A stretch of DNA of 64,000 nt from Planctomycetota bacterium (GTDB lineage Bacteria > Planctomycetota > Phycisphaerae > Phycisphaerales > UBA1924): NCBI GenBank assembly GCA_018242625.1, contig JAFEBO010000004.1, forward strand, positions 1-64,000, in the 5' to 3' direction. Below the pieces are notes generated by a model, which was given only the letters and a program-made list of their open reading frames with translations, was not told the origin of the DNA and made no database searches. The position numbers and the translations under genes are program-made. This document shows positions 1 through 9,806 of the stretch, in pieces. Each line of letters begins with the position of its first letter. Positions within the stretch are counted from its first letter, which is position 1.

Positions 1-2
1 CG

Positions 3-3000
3 ATCGCGACGCCGGGCACCGTGACGCTGCACGGCCCGGTGGGAACGTCTGCCGACCGGCTGGCCTCGCTCACCCGCACCGGCTCGGGCCTGACGGTCCT
101 CCAGGGCGACACCTTCACCTCCGGCGTCCAGAGCTTCGCGGGCGACGTCCGCTTTGACAACGCACTTGATGTTCACTCGGGCGGGCTTTTCAACATCGCG
201 GGCAATTCCCTGCTGGCCGGCGATGTCAACATCCTGGCAAACGGCGCCAACTTCAGCGGAACAGTTGATTCGTCCGGAGCCGCCCACAGCCTGCACGTCA
301 CGAGCGCCGCGCCGGTGGTTTTCGGTGCGGCCATCGGTTCCGGCCTCGCTCTTCAGAATCTCACGGTTGATGGCGGCGGCGTCACGACTCTCAACAACCT
401 CGTGCACGTGCTTGCGGCCGCCAACTTTGACAACGCCGTCCGCCTCGGCTCAGACCTGAATCTGCAGGGTGGCACGTTCCGCTTCGGCGATACGGTCGAT
501 TCCGGCGTCGGAGGCCCCTTCGCGCTGGCCTCGATCGGCACCGGCACCATCGAGTTTGTCGGCGATGTTGGCGGCCTGGCGCGCCTCAAGAACGTCGATA
601 CTTCGCTCGCGGCCAACACCAAACTGCACGGCGACCTCCTGGCACGCGATTCGATCCGGTTGAGTGAGCTGCATCTGCTTGGCCCGGGCGGCAAGCTGGT
701 TTCCAGCCAGACTTCGACGATCGACTTCCTCGGTGCGGTCGCGGCAGACTCGGGCGCGGCCCTTGGCGTCTCGGCGCCCGGTACGGTCGAATTCCACTCC
801 ACCGTCGGTTCGGGAATCGGCGGGCTGGGCGCCCTGGGTTCTCTCACCCGCACCGGCGCAGGGCTCACGATCCTCGACGGGAACACCCTGACGAACGGCG
901 TGCAGTCGTACTCCGGAGCGCTCGATGTGAACGGCGCCCTCACGCTCACGAGCGGCGGAAAGTTCTCCGTGGGGGGGCTGACCCGGCTCTTTGGTAATAC
1001 AGTGCTGAACACCAGCGGCTATCAGTTCGACGCTTCGGTTGATTCGGCCGGCGGTCCGCGTTCCCTCATCGTGCACAACTCGGGTACCGGCTTCTTCGCC
1101 GCCGGGCTTGGCGACGGCGGAGCGCTCTCGGCACTGACGATCGACGGGGCGGGCGTAAGCCAGTTCGCGGGGAACGTCCGGCTGGTGCCGGGCGGAGTCA
1201 TGACGCTGGATCAGGCGGCCGAAATCCGCGGCCCTGCCGATTTCCGCGCCGGAATCATCAACTTCAACTCGACGCTGGACGCCTCGATCGGCGCCGCGAA
1301 CTCGTCGCTGCTGCTCGTCGCCGATGCGGTGAATTTCAACTCCAATGTCGGTGCCGCCCGCGCCCTTTCTTCGCTCAACGCATCCGGCGTGACGCTCACA
1401 CGCGTTTCGGGGAACGTGCGTACGACGGGTGCCCAGGTGTTCGCCAACACACTGCTCGCTGGACCCGCCGGCACACGCACGTTCACGGCTTCCAGTGCCG
1501 CCTTCGGCGTGATCGACGCCCAGGCCACCAATATCGCGATGCACGTCGCAACGACCGGTCCCGTGCTCTTTGGCGGTTCGATCGGGCTCGGCGGCCTGGG
1601 CGGCGGGGCGCTGGCCTCGCTTTCCACCGGCTCCGGAGTTTCGACGGTTTCGGGCAACATCAAGACTGTGGGCCAGACTCTCTTCGGGGGCTCGCTGATC
1701 ACGACCGGAATCCGGACTTTCAACGCTTCGAGCCTCGTTGTCAGCGGCACCACCACACTCGGCAATACGCTCAATTTCAACGGCGTCAACGCCCGCTTTG
1801 CCGGAGCCGTCGACACGGCGGTGAGCGGGCTGGGCGCGCTGAACATCAACAACACCGGCGAGACCAGGTTTGAGAACGGGGTCGGCCAGACCCGGGCTCT
1901 TGCCAGCCTCCGCACGACCGCCGCGACCACGCTCCTGCGCGGCAGCATGCGGACGCTCGCCACAGGACAGACATGGTTCTCCGGCCTGCTGCGGGTCGAC
2001 TCGGCTCCGACCGGAGTTACCACGATCGACACCGGGCGCATCTTTGTCGGAAAGGATCTGTACACCGACGGGGCGGCCGCCGGCCCCGCAAATCTGAGCC
2101 TCATCGCCCGTTCGGACCCGTCGATCTATACGGCCCCGATCCGCATCGGCGGCAACATTGGTGTTTCCAGCACATCGCCCGACTCCGCCCAGCGCATCGG
2201 CGCTCTTTCGATCGGCGTGGGCGGTCCGACTCCGCAGACCTCCACCATCGTGCTCGCACGCACGTTTGATTCGCTCGGACAGATCCGCGCCGCCGGGGTC
2301 ACTCCGGGCGAGCAGTTCACCATCGCGGCCGATTCGTTCTCCATGGCAGCGGGTCAGAAGCTGACCGTCCTGGGCACGCTCAACCTGAACGTCGCCGGCA
2401 ACGCGACCATTGCCGACATGACGACCCTGGGCGATATGAACGTCACCGCGGGCGGCACGATCACCATCGTCAGCCGCGCCGCGTACAGCGTTCTGAACAA
2501 CACGGGCGGAGCGATCAACGACATCGGCACCGATCTGGTGGCCGGCGGTGCCGTCCGGTTTAACAAGGTTCCCATTCTCGCGCCGGGCGCGGGCAAGTTC
2601 AGCTATTCGGCCATCGCCGGCCCGGACCCGATGCTGCAGACGTTCAGCTACCGTCAGTATCCCGGCACGATCACGGTCAACAACTTCCGGGATGAAGTGC
2701 CGGGCAGCCTGCTGGGGCCGACCTATCTGCTTTCGCTCGACTTTGCATCGCAGGGACCGACGAGCACGAACACTTCTCAGACGCAGGTGGTGCAGCCGCC
2801 GCACCTGGGCGAAGTGCAACAGATCCCGCAGAGCGTGACGGTGGATCCCGCCGATCAGGAACTGCTCAAGAGCCTTGGCCTCTCGGTGCAGGGCGCCACC
2901 ATGACCGAGATCGTCTCCGCGTTCGTCGGGTACAGCTACTACGTGAACGTGCCGAAGACGCCCCATCCACGCGTCGACCATCGGGATTACGTCGTGACCG

Positions 3001-3515
3001 CCGACCGGCTCTGGATGAAGGCGGTGCTCGATCTTGTCAAGGCTTACAAGACGACCATGCAGCGCGAGGCCGTCGATTCCACGGGCAAGGCCACCTCTCA
3101 GCCCCGCGACGCCGAACTGCGCCAGCTCTTTGCCGAATCCTGGGACAGGTACACCGCAGGGCAGAAGGGCGGCAGCGCCCGCGAAGAACTCGAGGGCTAC
3201 AAGGCTTACCTGCTCTCAAGCGATGAGGAGAAGGCGACGCGCGAAGAAATCGCGTCGGTCGCGGTCGTCGTATCCAAGCTGCAGAACCTGGGACTGACAG
3301 ATCTCGAAGCCAGCATCCCGGAAGAAAAGCTGCTCGAGAAGGTCTGCCCGCCCGCGCTCTCGACCGCGGACATGCGGGAAGTCATGCGTTCGGTTGTTGC
3401 GGCGGGCGTCAAGCCTCCCGAAGTGCAGCCCGCGATCCCCGATGTGCCGGCCGCCGCTCCTTCCGCTCCCTTCGCGGAACGTTCCAGCGAACTGCTCAAG
3501 GTTTCGCAGCGCTGA
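3..3515 (+). CDS. Giant repetitive surface protein, C-terminal part (5' truncated)
   Basis: The reading frame is open to the window edge, so at least 1,170 C-terminal residues are visible and the true start lies upstream. Residues up to about 900 are Gly/Ala/Ser/Thr/Asn-rich short beta-strand repeats. The phrase SLTRTGxGLTxLxGxT with flanking text occurs twice about 258 residues apart, and VDSxGxxxSLxV-like phrases recur, as in filamentous-haemagglutinin-like beta-helix or adhesin proteins. The last roughly 210 residues are different: charged, mostly helical, ending in a Pro/Ala-rich stretch. No autotransporter barrel, PEP-CTERM tail or dockerin module is seen at this C-terminus. Secretion to the surface is inferred; the export signal and any TPS domain would be upstream. 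Confidence 0.75.
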   Translation: MATPGTVTLHGPVGTSADRLASLTRTGSGLTVLQGDTFTSGVQSFAGDVRFDNALDVHSGGLFNIAGNSLLAGDVNILANGANFSGTVDSSGAAHSLHVTSAAPVVFGAAIGSGLALQNLTVDGGGVTTLNNLVHVLAAANFDNAVRLGSDLNLQGGTFRFGDTVDSGVGGPFALASIGTGTIEFVGDVGGLARLKNVDTSLAANTKLHGDLLARDSIRLSELHLLGPGGKLVSSQTSTIDFLGAVAADSGAALGVSAPGTVEFHSTVGSGIGGLGALGSLTRTGAGLTILDGNTLTNGVQSYSGALDVNGALTLTSGGKFSVGGLTRLFGNTVLNTSGYQFDASVDSAGGPRSLIVHNSGTGFFAAGLGDGGALSALTIDGAGVSQFAGNVRLVPGGVMTLDQAAEIRGPADFRAGIINFNSTLDASIGAANSSLLLVADAVNFNSNVGAARALSSLNASGVTLTRVSGNVRTTGAQVFANTLLAGPAGTRTFTASSAAFGVIDAQATNIAMHVATTGPVLFGGSIGLGGLGGGALASLSTGSGVSTVSGNIKTVGQTLFGGSLITTGIRTFNASSLVVSGTTTLGNTLNFNGVNARFAGAVDTAVSGLGALNINNTGETRFENGVGQTRALASLRTTAATTLLRGSMRTLATGQTWFSGLLRVDSAPTGVTTIDTGRIFVGKDLYTDGAAAGPANLSLIARSDPSIYTAPIRIGGNIGVSSTSPDSAQRIGALSIGVGGPTPQTSTIVLARTFDSLGQIRAAGVTPGEQFTIAADSFSMAAGQKLTVLGTLNLNVAGNATIADMTTLGDMNVTAGGTITIVSRAAYSVLNNTGGAINDIGTDLVAGGAVRFNKVPILAPGAGKFSYSAIAGPDPMLQTFSYRQYPGTITVNNFRDEVPGSLLGPTYLLSLDFASQGPTSTNTSQTQVVQPPHLGEVQQIPQSVTVDPADQELLKSLGLSVQGATMTEIVSAFVGYSYYVNVPKTPHPRVDHRDYVVTADRLWMKAVLDLVKAYKTTMQREAVDSTGKATSQPRDAELRQLFAESWDRYTAGQKGGSAREELEGYKAYLLSSDEEKATREEIASVAVVVSKLQNLGLTDLEASIPEEKLLEKVCPPALSTADMREVMRSVVAAGVKPPEVQPAIPDVPAAAPSAPFAERSSELLKVSQR

Positions 3516-3666
3516 GCCGCGGCGGGCAGAGCAGGTTTTTATCGACAGCGATAGCTCGTGCACGCGATCTGTGAATCAGCAGCGTGCCCGACGTATGTTC
3601 CCTGCTCACGGGTGAGCTGGGAGTGACGCCAGAAACCAGGACCGGTCCGGACTTCAAAGCAGCCGC

Positions 3667-5274
3667 TTACCGGCCATCCTGGGCCACCGAAACCTCTGTC
3701 TTTGCGCCCGCCGAAGCCGTTTCCGGCCTTGCGACATACCGCCCCGCCGCGGTGCTTTCCTTCATCAGCAGGTTAGCAAAGACCGCCAGGACGATCACGC
3801 CGCCCGCCGAGAGAAGCCCGGCGAACCGGCGCGAGACGAACGGGTTGTCCACGGGCGCCGTCGCGCGGAAGGATGGCTCCTCGAGCAGGGGCATCGCCAT
3901 CAGGCGGAGGTAATAGAACGCGGCGATCGCCGAGTTGATGCCCAGCACTAGCACAAGCGGAATCTCCCCGGCGCCGATCGCGCTTGTGAACAGCGGAAGC
4001 TTGCCGAAGAAGCCAAGCAGCGGCGGCATGCCGAGCAGGCTCAGCGAACAGAGCACCATCGTCCAGCCCGAGACCGGATGCGTGCGGCACAGCCCGCGAA
4101 GGTCGTCAAACGAATCGAGCTCGCGAGGTTCGCCGCCGTCCGAAGCCGGCTTCTCAACCGACGCAAGCACCGCGAAGGCGCCCAGGTTCATCACGCCGTA
4201 GCCGAGCAGATAGAACAGGACGGCCGAAATGCCGTTGCGGGTGAATGAACCGTCCCCCGGCCCGGCAATCACGCCGACGAGCATGTAGCCCGAGTGAGCG
4301 ATCGACGAATAGGCCAGCGTCCGCTTCGCGCTCGACTGAAGCACCGCCAGCACGTTGCCCACGGTCATCGTGAGCGCCGCGATCACCCAGAGCAGCAGCC
4401 GCAGCGGCTCGGGCAGGCTCGCGGCGCCGGGGCCCGAGCTCCAGCCGACCGTCGCCAGGATCAGCAGCATGGCCAGGAATCCGGCGGTCTTGGGCACGAA
4501 CGCGAGCATCGCCGCCACGCCCGCCGAAGCGCCCTGGTAGACGTCCGCCGTGTAAAAGTGCATCGGCACGGCGGCAATCTTGAAGCACAGGCCAAGCAGC
4601 GAGAGGATGAGCCCCGCGATGGCCATCGTGCTGATGCCGCGTGAGAGGAAGGATTCGTGGATCGCGTTGAGGTTTGTCGTTCCCGTTGCCCCGTAGAGCA
4701 GGGCGAAGCCGTACAGGAACACCGCGGCCCCGAGAGCGCCGAGGAAGAAGTACTTGACGCCCGCCTCCTGCGCCCGGTGCCGCTCGGAACTGATCGCGAC
4801 CATGATGTACGTCGGCAGGCTCGTGAGCTCGAGCGCCAGGAAGAGCCAGATCAGGTTGTCCGCATCCGCGACCAGCAGCAGGCCGGTGATGGAGAAAAGA
4901 AAGAACGAGTAAAACTCCGCCCGGTTGGACCGCAGCGGATTGAAGACGCCCGCGCCCGTCGCGATGCGATGTTCTTCGGCCCGGTCCACCGTGCCCGCCA
5001 GCAGCGGCAGCAGGAAGAGCGCGACCAGGCAGATAAGGCACTTGGCGAAGGGGGCCATCCCCGGCAGCATCGCCTGACCTCCGGACGCGATCACCGTCGA
5101 GCCCGACGGGGTGGTCGTGATCGAAAGTCCGAGAGCGGCAAGCAGCCCGATGCCGCACACCCAGGCCGAAGCCTTGCGCATCGGCAGCGAGCGTGAAAGG
5201 CCAAGAACCATGACAATGCACGTCGTTGCGAACAGTGCAATCTCAGGCCACAGGTAGGCAAGGCGCCCGATCAT
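3667..5274 (-). CDS. nuoN: NADH-quinone oxidoreductase subunit N
   Basis: Membrane-arm antiporter-like subunit of respiratory complex I, involved in coupling quinone reduction to proton translocation. The 535-residue product has about 14 hydrophobic segments and the proton-antiporter core, including the stretch around FKIAAVPMHFYTADVYQGA, typical of NuoN. Its ATG overlaps the stop codon of nuoM by four bases (ATGA), showing translational coupling. It is the last gene of the nuoJKLMN block. The downstream 150 nt hold no clear terminator, only a short inverted repeat without a T-run. Confidence 0.95.
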   Translation of the reverse strand: MIGRLAYLWPEIALFATTCIVMVLGLSRSLPMRKASAWVCGIGLLAALGLSITTTPSGSTVIASGGQAMLPGMAPFAKCLICLVALFLLPLLAGTVDRAEEHRIATGAGVFNPLRSNRAEFYSFFLFSITGLLLVADADNLIWLFLALELTSLPTYIMVAISSERHRAQEAGVKYFFLGALGAAVFLYGFALLYGATGTTNLNAIHESFLSRGISTMAIAGLILSLLGLCFKIAAVPMHFYTADVYQGASAGVAAMLAFVPKTAGFLAMLLILATVGWSSGPGAASLPEPLRLLLWVIAALTMTVGNVLAVLQSSAKRTLAYSSIAHSGYMLVGVIAGPGDGSFTRNGISAVLFYLLGYGVMNLGAFAVLASVEKPASDGGEPRELDSFDDLRGLCRTHPVSGWTMVLCSLSLLGMPPLLGFFGKLPLFTSAIGAGEIPLVLVLGINSAIAAFYYLRLMAMPLLEEPSFRATAPVDNPFVSRRFAGLLSAGGVIVLAVFANLLMKESTAAGRYVARPETASAGAKTEVSVAQDGR

Positions 5275-7049
5275 CGCGAAGCCTCCTTGGGCTCGTGTTC
5301 AAGTGTGCGGAGGTCCGCCGCCGCGGTCTGGGTCGAGGGAGTTCCGGGGGGAGGAATCTGCCGCGCGGTATCGATCAGGGCCACGGTCTGGTCGACCGGG
5401 CCCTTGAGAGCGCTCAGCAGCGGCGCGGGGAAGACACCAAAGACAAGGCACGCAACGGCGAGCGGCAGGAGCGCCGTGATCTCGCGCGCGGTCAGGTCGG
5501 CCGGCAGGTGGGCCTCGGTAGCGTGGGCGTCCTCGTGCCCGTGATGTTCGTCATGGCCGTGCGCCCCGCCGTGCCCGGCCGGCTCTTTCAGCGGTCCGAA
5601 GACCACCTTGCCGACCATAATCAGCAGGTACATCGCGGCGACAATCACGCCCGAGCCGGCGACAAGGGCGTACCAGGGGCCAAGGTTGCCCGCGGTCGCG
5701 CCGGGAATCGCGGTCCCCGCGCTGCCCCACACGCCCGTCGCCCACTTGTCGCTCGCCTGGAACGTGCCCAGGATGCAAAGGAACTCGCTCACGAAGCCGT
5801 TGAGCCCGGGCAAGCCGACGGAGGCCATCACGAAAAAGACCATGAACGTTGCCCACACCGGCATCTTCGCCGCCAGCCCGCCGATCTCTTTCATCGACCG
5901 GGTGTGATACCGCTCGTACATGAAGCCGACCAGCAGGAACAGCGCCCCGGTCGAAAGCCCGTGATTGATCATGTACAGGATCGAGCCCTGCAGGCCGGCA
6001 ACATTGAGAGCGGCAAGGCCGAGCACGCAGAAGCCAAGGTGCGCCACCGACGAGTACGCGACGAGCTTCTTGACGTCCTCCTGCACCCAGCAGATCAGCC
6101 CGCCGTACAGGATGCCGATGATGCAGAGCGTCGCAATCACCGGTGCGTAGTGCATAAACGCATCGGGGCAGAACGGGATCGCAAAGCGGAAAATCCCGTA
6201 GGTGCCCAGCTTCAGCAGCACGCCCGCGAGGATGACAGACCCGGCCGTGGGCGCCTGGGTGTGCGTGAGCGGGAGCCACGTGTGTACAGGGAAGAGCGGC
6301 ACCTTGACCGCAAAGCCCGCGAGCAGCGCCAGGAGCACCCACGACTGCTGCGAGAGCGTCATGTGCTGACTGGCCGTGATCTGAAGCGTCGCGATCTGGA
6401 ACGTCCACGAGCCCGAGCCGGCGTACAGCCCGGGGGCCATGCCCGCGTTGATCCACGCGACATAGACCAGGCCCGCGAGCGTGATCACCGATCCGGTGAA
6501 GGTGTACAGGAAGAACGTCGTCGCAGCTCTCTTCCGCTCCGTCGAGCCCCACTGGCTGACCAGCACGTACATGGGGATGAGGGTGAACTCAAAGCAGATG
6601 TAGAAGAAGATGATGTCACGGGCGATAAACACCCCGACCATCGCCGCCTGCAGGATCAGGAAACTCACGAAATACAGGCGGACGCGTTCGGTGATCGCGG
6701 TCCACGAGGCAAGCACGCAGATGGGCCCCAGGAGCGCGGTCAGCGCCACCAGGAGCATGGAAACCGAATCCGCGCCCATCGAGACCGAAATCCCCAGCGA
6801 AGGCAGCCAGTGAACATCGTGTTCAAACTGGAACGCCGCCCCGTTCGACCAGCTGAAACGCGCCAGCGCCACGACCGTCAGCAGGCCAGCCGCCAGCGTC
6901 CCAAGCAGCGCCGTCGCTCTCGCACGCTTGTCCGGTGAGAACGCCACCACGAGGGCAAACGCGAGCGGCACGAGCACGAGCAGGCCGAGCATCCACTGAT
7001 CGAGCAGCGATGCCGCGTCCGGAGTTGGTGCTGTTGTGTCGGGATTCAA
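5271..7049 (-). CDS. nuoM: NADH-quinone oxidoreductase subunit M
   Basis: Antiporter-like membrane subunit of complex I. The 592-residue protein shows the expected multi-TM Proton_antipo_M fold, including LYGGLICWVQEDVKKLVAYS and FKVPLFPVHTW-like segments. The start is a TTG; GGAG lies 9 nt upstream on the minus strand and no in-frame ATG precedes it. About residues 487-513 form a His-rich loop (HGGAHGHDEHHGHEDAHATE) not normal for NuoM, and nuoL carries a longer version. It lies 28 nt after nuoL and overlaps nuoN by four bases. Confidence 0.95.
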   Translation of the reverse strand: MNPDTTAPTPDAASLLDQWMLGLLVLVPLAFALVVAFSPDKRARATALLGTLAAGLLTVVALARFSWSNGAAFQFEHDVHWLPSLGISVSMGADSVSMLLVALTALLGPICVLASWTAITERVRLYFVSFLILQAAMVGVFIARDIIFFYICFEFTLIPMYVLVSQWGSTERKRAATTFFLYTFTGSVITLAGLVYVAWINAGMAPGLYAGSGSWTFQIATLQITASQHMTLSQQSWVLLALLAGFAVKVPLFPVHTWLPLTHTQAPTAGSVILAGVLLKLGTYGIFRFAIPFCPDAFMHYAPVIATLCIIGILYGGLICWVQEDVKKLVAYSSVAHLGFCVLGLAALNVAGLQGSILYMINHGLSTGALFLLVGFMYERYHTRSMKEIGGLAAKMPVWATFMVFFVMASVGLPGLNGFVSEFLCILGTFQASDKWATGVWGSAGTAIPGATAGNLGPWYALVAGSGVIVAAMYLLIMVGKVVFGPLKEPAGHGGAHGHDEHHGHEDAHATEAHLPADLTAREITALLPLAVACLVFGVFPAPLLSALKGPVDQTVALIDTARQIPPPGTPSTQTAAADLRTLEHEPKEASR

Positions 7050-7077
7050 ATTCGAAAACTCCGTCTGGAAGGCTCAA

Positions 7078-9417
7078 CTACCGGAGCGTCAGCATGAACA
7101 CGATGAACAGAAGAACGGCGATACCCGTGGCCATGCCCGCGGCATAGCCGTGCAGCTCGCCCGACTGCGTCGGACGGATCAGCGTGCCGAGCCAGCGCGG
7201 GATCGCGCCGAACATCCGCACCAGCCCGTCCACGAGAAGCTTGTCGATCAGGTGGAACGTGTGGGCGAGCGCAAGCAGCGGCACCCGGACCACGAGGTTG
7301 TAAAACTCGTCCACATACCACTTGTGCTGCGCCCAGCGCGGGATCGGCCCGAGCATCGGCAGCAGCGCATCCGCCCGGGCGGTGGCGGCAGTCGTGCGTC
7401 CCGCGTAATGGAGCACATACGCCACGAAAATCCCGATGAAGCCGACCGCGCCCGACACATAGAACAGCACCGCGTGCGGGTCCCACCCAAGGAACGTGCC
7501 GGCGTTCTCGTGCGGATGCTCGACCGCGTGCGGATCTTCCATGGCGATCGAGGTCGGGACGTACGACGGAACGGTTTCCGCCGCATGGTCGGGCCCTTCA
7601 TGCCCGCCGTCGCCCGCGCCCTCCGGAATGGCGTGATGCGCGAACGGAGACTGGTACGCCGCCGAAGACCGGTCCACCATCGCCGGCACGGCGCCGCCGT
7701 GGACGCCGGTTGGCACAAAGTACAGCCCGCTGGCCGCCAGCGAGAGGACCGAGAGCGTCAGCAGAACCGTGTTGATGGCCCATCCCGGCGCGTGCGGGTG
7801 GAAGTGGCCCCCGTGGCCGTGGTCGTGGTGCTGATGATCATCTTCCACGTGCGCGTGCTCGTTGTGCGAGTCGCCGTGCGCGTGCTCGTTGTGCGAGTCG
7901 CCGTGCGCGTGCTCTTCGTGCGCCGAGTGCAGTTCATCGCCCGGCTCGTAGTGCACGGGTCCCACGATCACACGGAAAAAGACCCGGAAGGTGTAGTACG
8001 CGGTCAGCCCCGCCGTGAGAAGCAGAATCCAGCCGATCGGCGCCGTGCCCGGAGTGACGAACGCCTCACCGATCAGCATGTCCTTGCTGAAAAAGCCCGA
8101 GGTAAACGGGAATCCGGCCAGGTTGAGACAGCCCACCAGCATGCCCAGCGACACGATCCCCCAGCCCTTCATCCGGCGAAGGCCGCTGAGCTTGCGAAGG
8201 TCGAGCTGACCCGCAAACCCGTGCATGATCGCGCCGCACGAAAGGAAGAGCAGTGCCTTGAAGAACGCGTGCGTCACCACGTGGAACGCCGCCCCCGTGC
8301 TCGTCAGCACGCCCAGCCCCGCGAACATGTAGCCGAGCTGGCTCACGGTGGAGTACGCCATGATCCGCTTGATGTCGAACTGCGCCATGCCGATCGTCGC
8401 CGCGAACAACGCCGTCAGCGCGCCCACCCAGCCGACGAGCGGCAGGGCGATCTCGCTCAGCAGGAAGAGGGGATACATGCGGGCGACCAGGTACACGCCC
8501 GCGGTCACCATGGTCGCCGCGTGGATCAGGGCCGAAACCGGCGTCGGGCCTTCCATCGCGTCCGGCAGCCAGACGTACAGCGGCAACTGCGCCGACTTGC
8601 CGAACGCTCCCACCGCCAGCAGCACGGGGATCAGCTGCACGATCGCCGGGATCTCCGAATACCGCCCCGCCTTGGCCGCGTCGATGTACGGCTGCGCCTG
8701 CGCGAAGATGTCGCGGTATTCGATGCTGCCAAAGTGGACGTACGTCAGGCAGATGCCCATCAGGAGGCCAAGGTCGCCGATCCTGTTGAGGATGAACGCC
8801 TTCTTCGCCGCTTCGACCGCCGACGGCTTCTTGTAGAAGTAGCCGATGAGCAGGTACGAACACAGACCCACGCCTTCCCAGCCCAGGAAGAGCATCAGCA
8901 TGTTGTCGCCCATCACAAGGCAGGACATGCTGAATACAAACAGGTTGAAGGCGGCAAAGAAGCGGCAGTAGCCGGTGCCGACGTCGCCGCTCATGTACTC
9001 GCTCGCGTACAGGGCGATCAGCGTCGCCAGCCCCGTCACAAAGAGCATCCACAGGACCGTGAGCGCATCGAGGTAGAGCGAGAAGTTCGCGATGAACTGG
9101 TGGAAGGGGCTGTTCTCGCCGGCGGAATCCCCCCACGAGAGGTTGATCCACTCAAAGCCCGACGTGATCACGGGCGCGGGGCCGCTCTTGAGGTACAGCC
9201 CGACGGTGATCGCGAACGCCGCCGCAAGGCAGCCGACCGTCAGAAACGCCGGCATGCGGGTGCGCACGCGCATGATCGCGCACAGCGTGCACAGGATCAC
9301 GCCCAGGATGGGCAGCGCCAGGACCAGGAGGGCCTCGGGAGGACCGCTCAATATGGGCGACATCGGCTTGGGGGCCGCCGTCGCCGCGAGCATCGAAAGG
9401 GAGGAGAAAATCGTCAC
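7078..9417 (-). CDS. nuoL: NADH-quinone oxidoreductase subunit L with a His-rich insertion
   Basis: Largest antiporter-like subunit of complex I, carrying the long lateral helix near the C-terminus. At 779 residues it exceeds the usual 610-700. The excess includes a His/Asp/Glu-rich segment at about residues 490-545 with 9-residue repeats HGDSHNEHA, followed by HQHHDHGHGGHFHPHAPGW, and a second His-rich linker further on (DGGHEGPDHAAE, DPHAVEHPHEN). Core motifs such as LPLYVWLPDAMEGPTPVSA and ALIHAATMVTAG are intact. The start is GTG with GGAG 5 nt upstream. The His-rich segment follows a TM helix and probably faces one side of the membrane as a metal- or proton-buffering loop; that role is inference. 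Confidence 0.95.
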   Translation of the reverse strand: MTIFSSLSMLAATAAPKPMSPILSGPPEALLVLALPILGVILCTLCAIMRVRTRMPAFLTVGCLAAAFAITVGLYLKSGPAPVITSGFEWINLSWGDSAGENSPFHQFIANFSLYLDALTVLWMLFVTGLATLIALYASEYMSGDVGTGYCRFFAAFNLFVFSMSCLVMGDNMLMLFLGWEGVGLCSYLLIGYFYKKPSAVEAAKKAFILNRIGDLGLLMGICLTYVHFGSIEYRDIFAQAQPYIDAAKAGRYSEIPAIVQLIPVLLAVGAFGKSAQLPLYVWLPDAMEGPTPVSALIHAATMVTAGVYLVARMYPLFLLSEIALPLVGWVGALTALFAATIGMAQFDIKRIMAYSTVSQLGYMFAGLGVLTSTGAAFHVVTHAFFKALLFLSCGAIMHGFAGQLDLRKLSGLRRMKGWGIVSLGMLVGCLNLAGFPFTSGFFSKDMLIGEAFVTPGTAPIGWILLLTAGLTAYYTFRVFFRVIVGPVHYEPGDELHSAHEEHAHGDSHNEHAHGDSHNEHAHVEDDHQHHDHGHGGHFHPHAPGWAINTVLLTLSVLSLAASGLYFVPTGVHGGAVPAMVDRSSAAYQSPFAHHAIPEGAGDGGHEGPDHAAETVPSYVPTSIAMEDPHAVEHPHENAGTFLGWDPHAVLFYVSGAVGFIGIFVAYVLHYAGRTTAATARADALLPMLGPIPRWAQHKWYVDEFYNLVVRVPLLALAHTFHLIDKLLVDGLVRMFGAIPRWLGTLIRPTQSGELHGYAAGMATGIAVLLFIVFMLTLR
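7849..7914 (+). repeat. 27-bp tandem repeat inside nuoL
   Basis: Two exact 27-bp units (7849-7875 and 7876-7902) and a partial third encode HGDSHNEHA repeats on the minus strand. The unit length is a multiple of three, so copy-number change would keep the reading frame. Confidence 0.85.
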
Positions 9418-9452
9418 GGGTGCTCCGAAGGAGAAAGTTCAGGCCAGGCCGC

Positions 9453-9806
9453 TCAGCCCTTAAGCTCCGTCCATTCCTCGGCGTCGAGGCTCTCGCGCTT
9501 GCGGAAGAGAAGGACCACAAGCGCCAATGCCATCGCGGCCTCGGCCGCCGCGACGGTCACGATGAAGATCACAAAGCTCTGTCCCGTCATGTTCATGTGA
9601 AAGCGGCTGAAGGAGACCAGCGCGATGCCCGCGGCCTGAAACATCAGCTCGGTGCACAGGAACATGATGATCAGGTTCCGCCGGGTCAGGAACCCGATCA
9701 GCCCGATCACGAACATCGCCGCCGAGACAAACAGGTAGTGCGCCAGCGTCGCCTCGGGCAGCGCCGCGGGGTAGCCGGCCTGGGCGAGCGTCCAGACAGT
9801 GTTCAT
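9453..9806 (-). CDS. nuoK: NADH-quinone oxidoreductase subunit K
   Basis: Small three-helix membrane subunit of complex I. The 117-residue product contains the family pattern RRNLIIMFLCTELMFQA with the buried glutamate, then FVIFIVTVAAAEAAMALAL with the second one. The ATG overlaps the nuoJ stop by four bases (ATGA). A 35-nt gap separates it from nuoL. Length and motifs are standard. Confidence 0.95.
   Translation of the reverse strand: MNTVWTLAQAGYPAALPEATLAHYLFVSAAMFVIGLIGFLTRRNLIIMFLCTELMFQAAGIALVSFSRFHMNMTGQSFVIFIVTVAAAEAAMALALVVLLFRKRESLDAEEWTELKG

Noticed and set aside
450..2981. Long open frame on the minus strand opposite the giant surface protein (843 codons)
   Set aside because: Arg/Ala/Gly-rich translation without any motif; it is the antisense of a high-GC repeat gene.
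7036..9600. Long plus-strand open frame opposite nuoL (854 codons)
   Set aside because: Strongly Arg/His/Gln-biased and overlapping three certain complex I genes; a GC-driven shadow.
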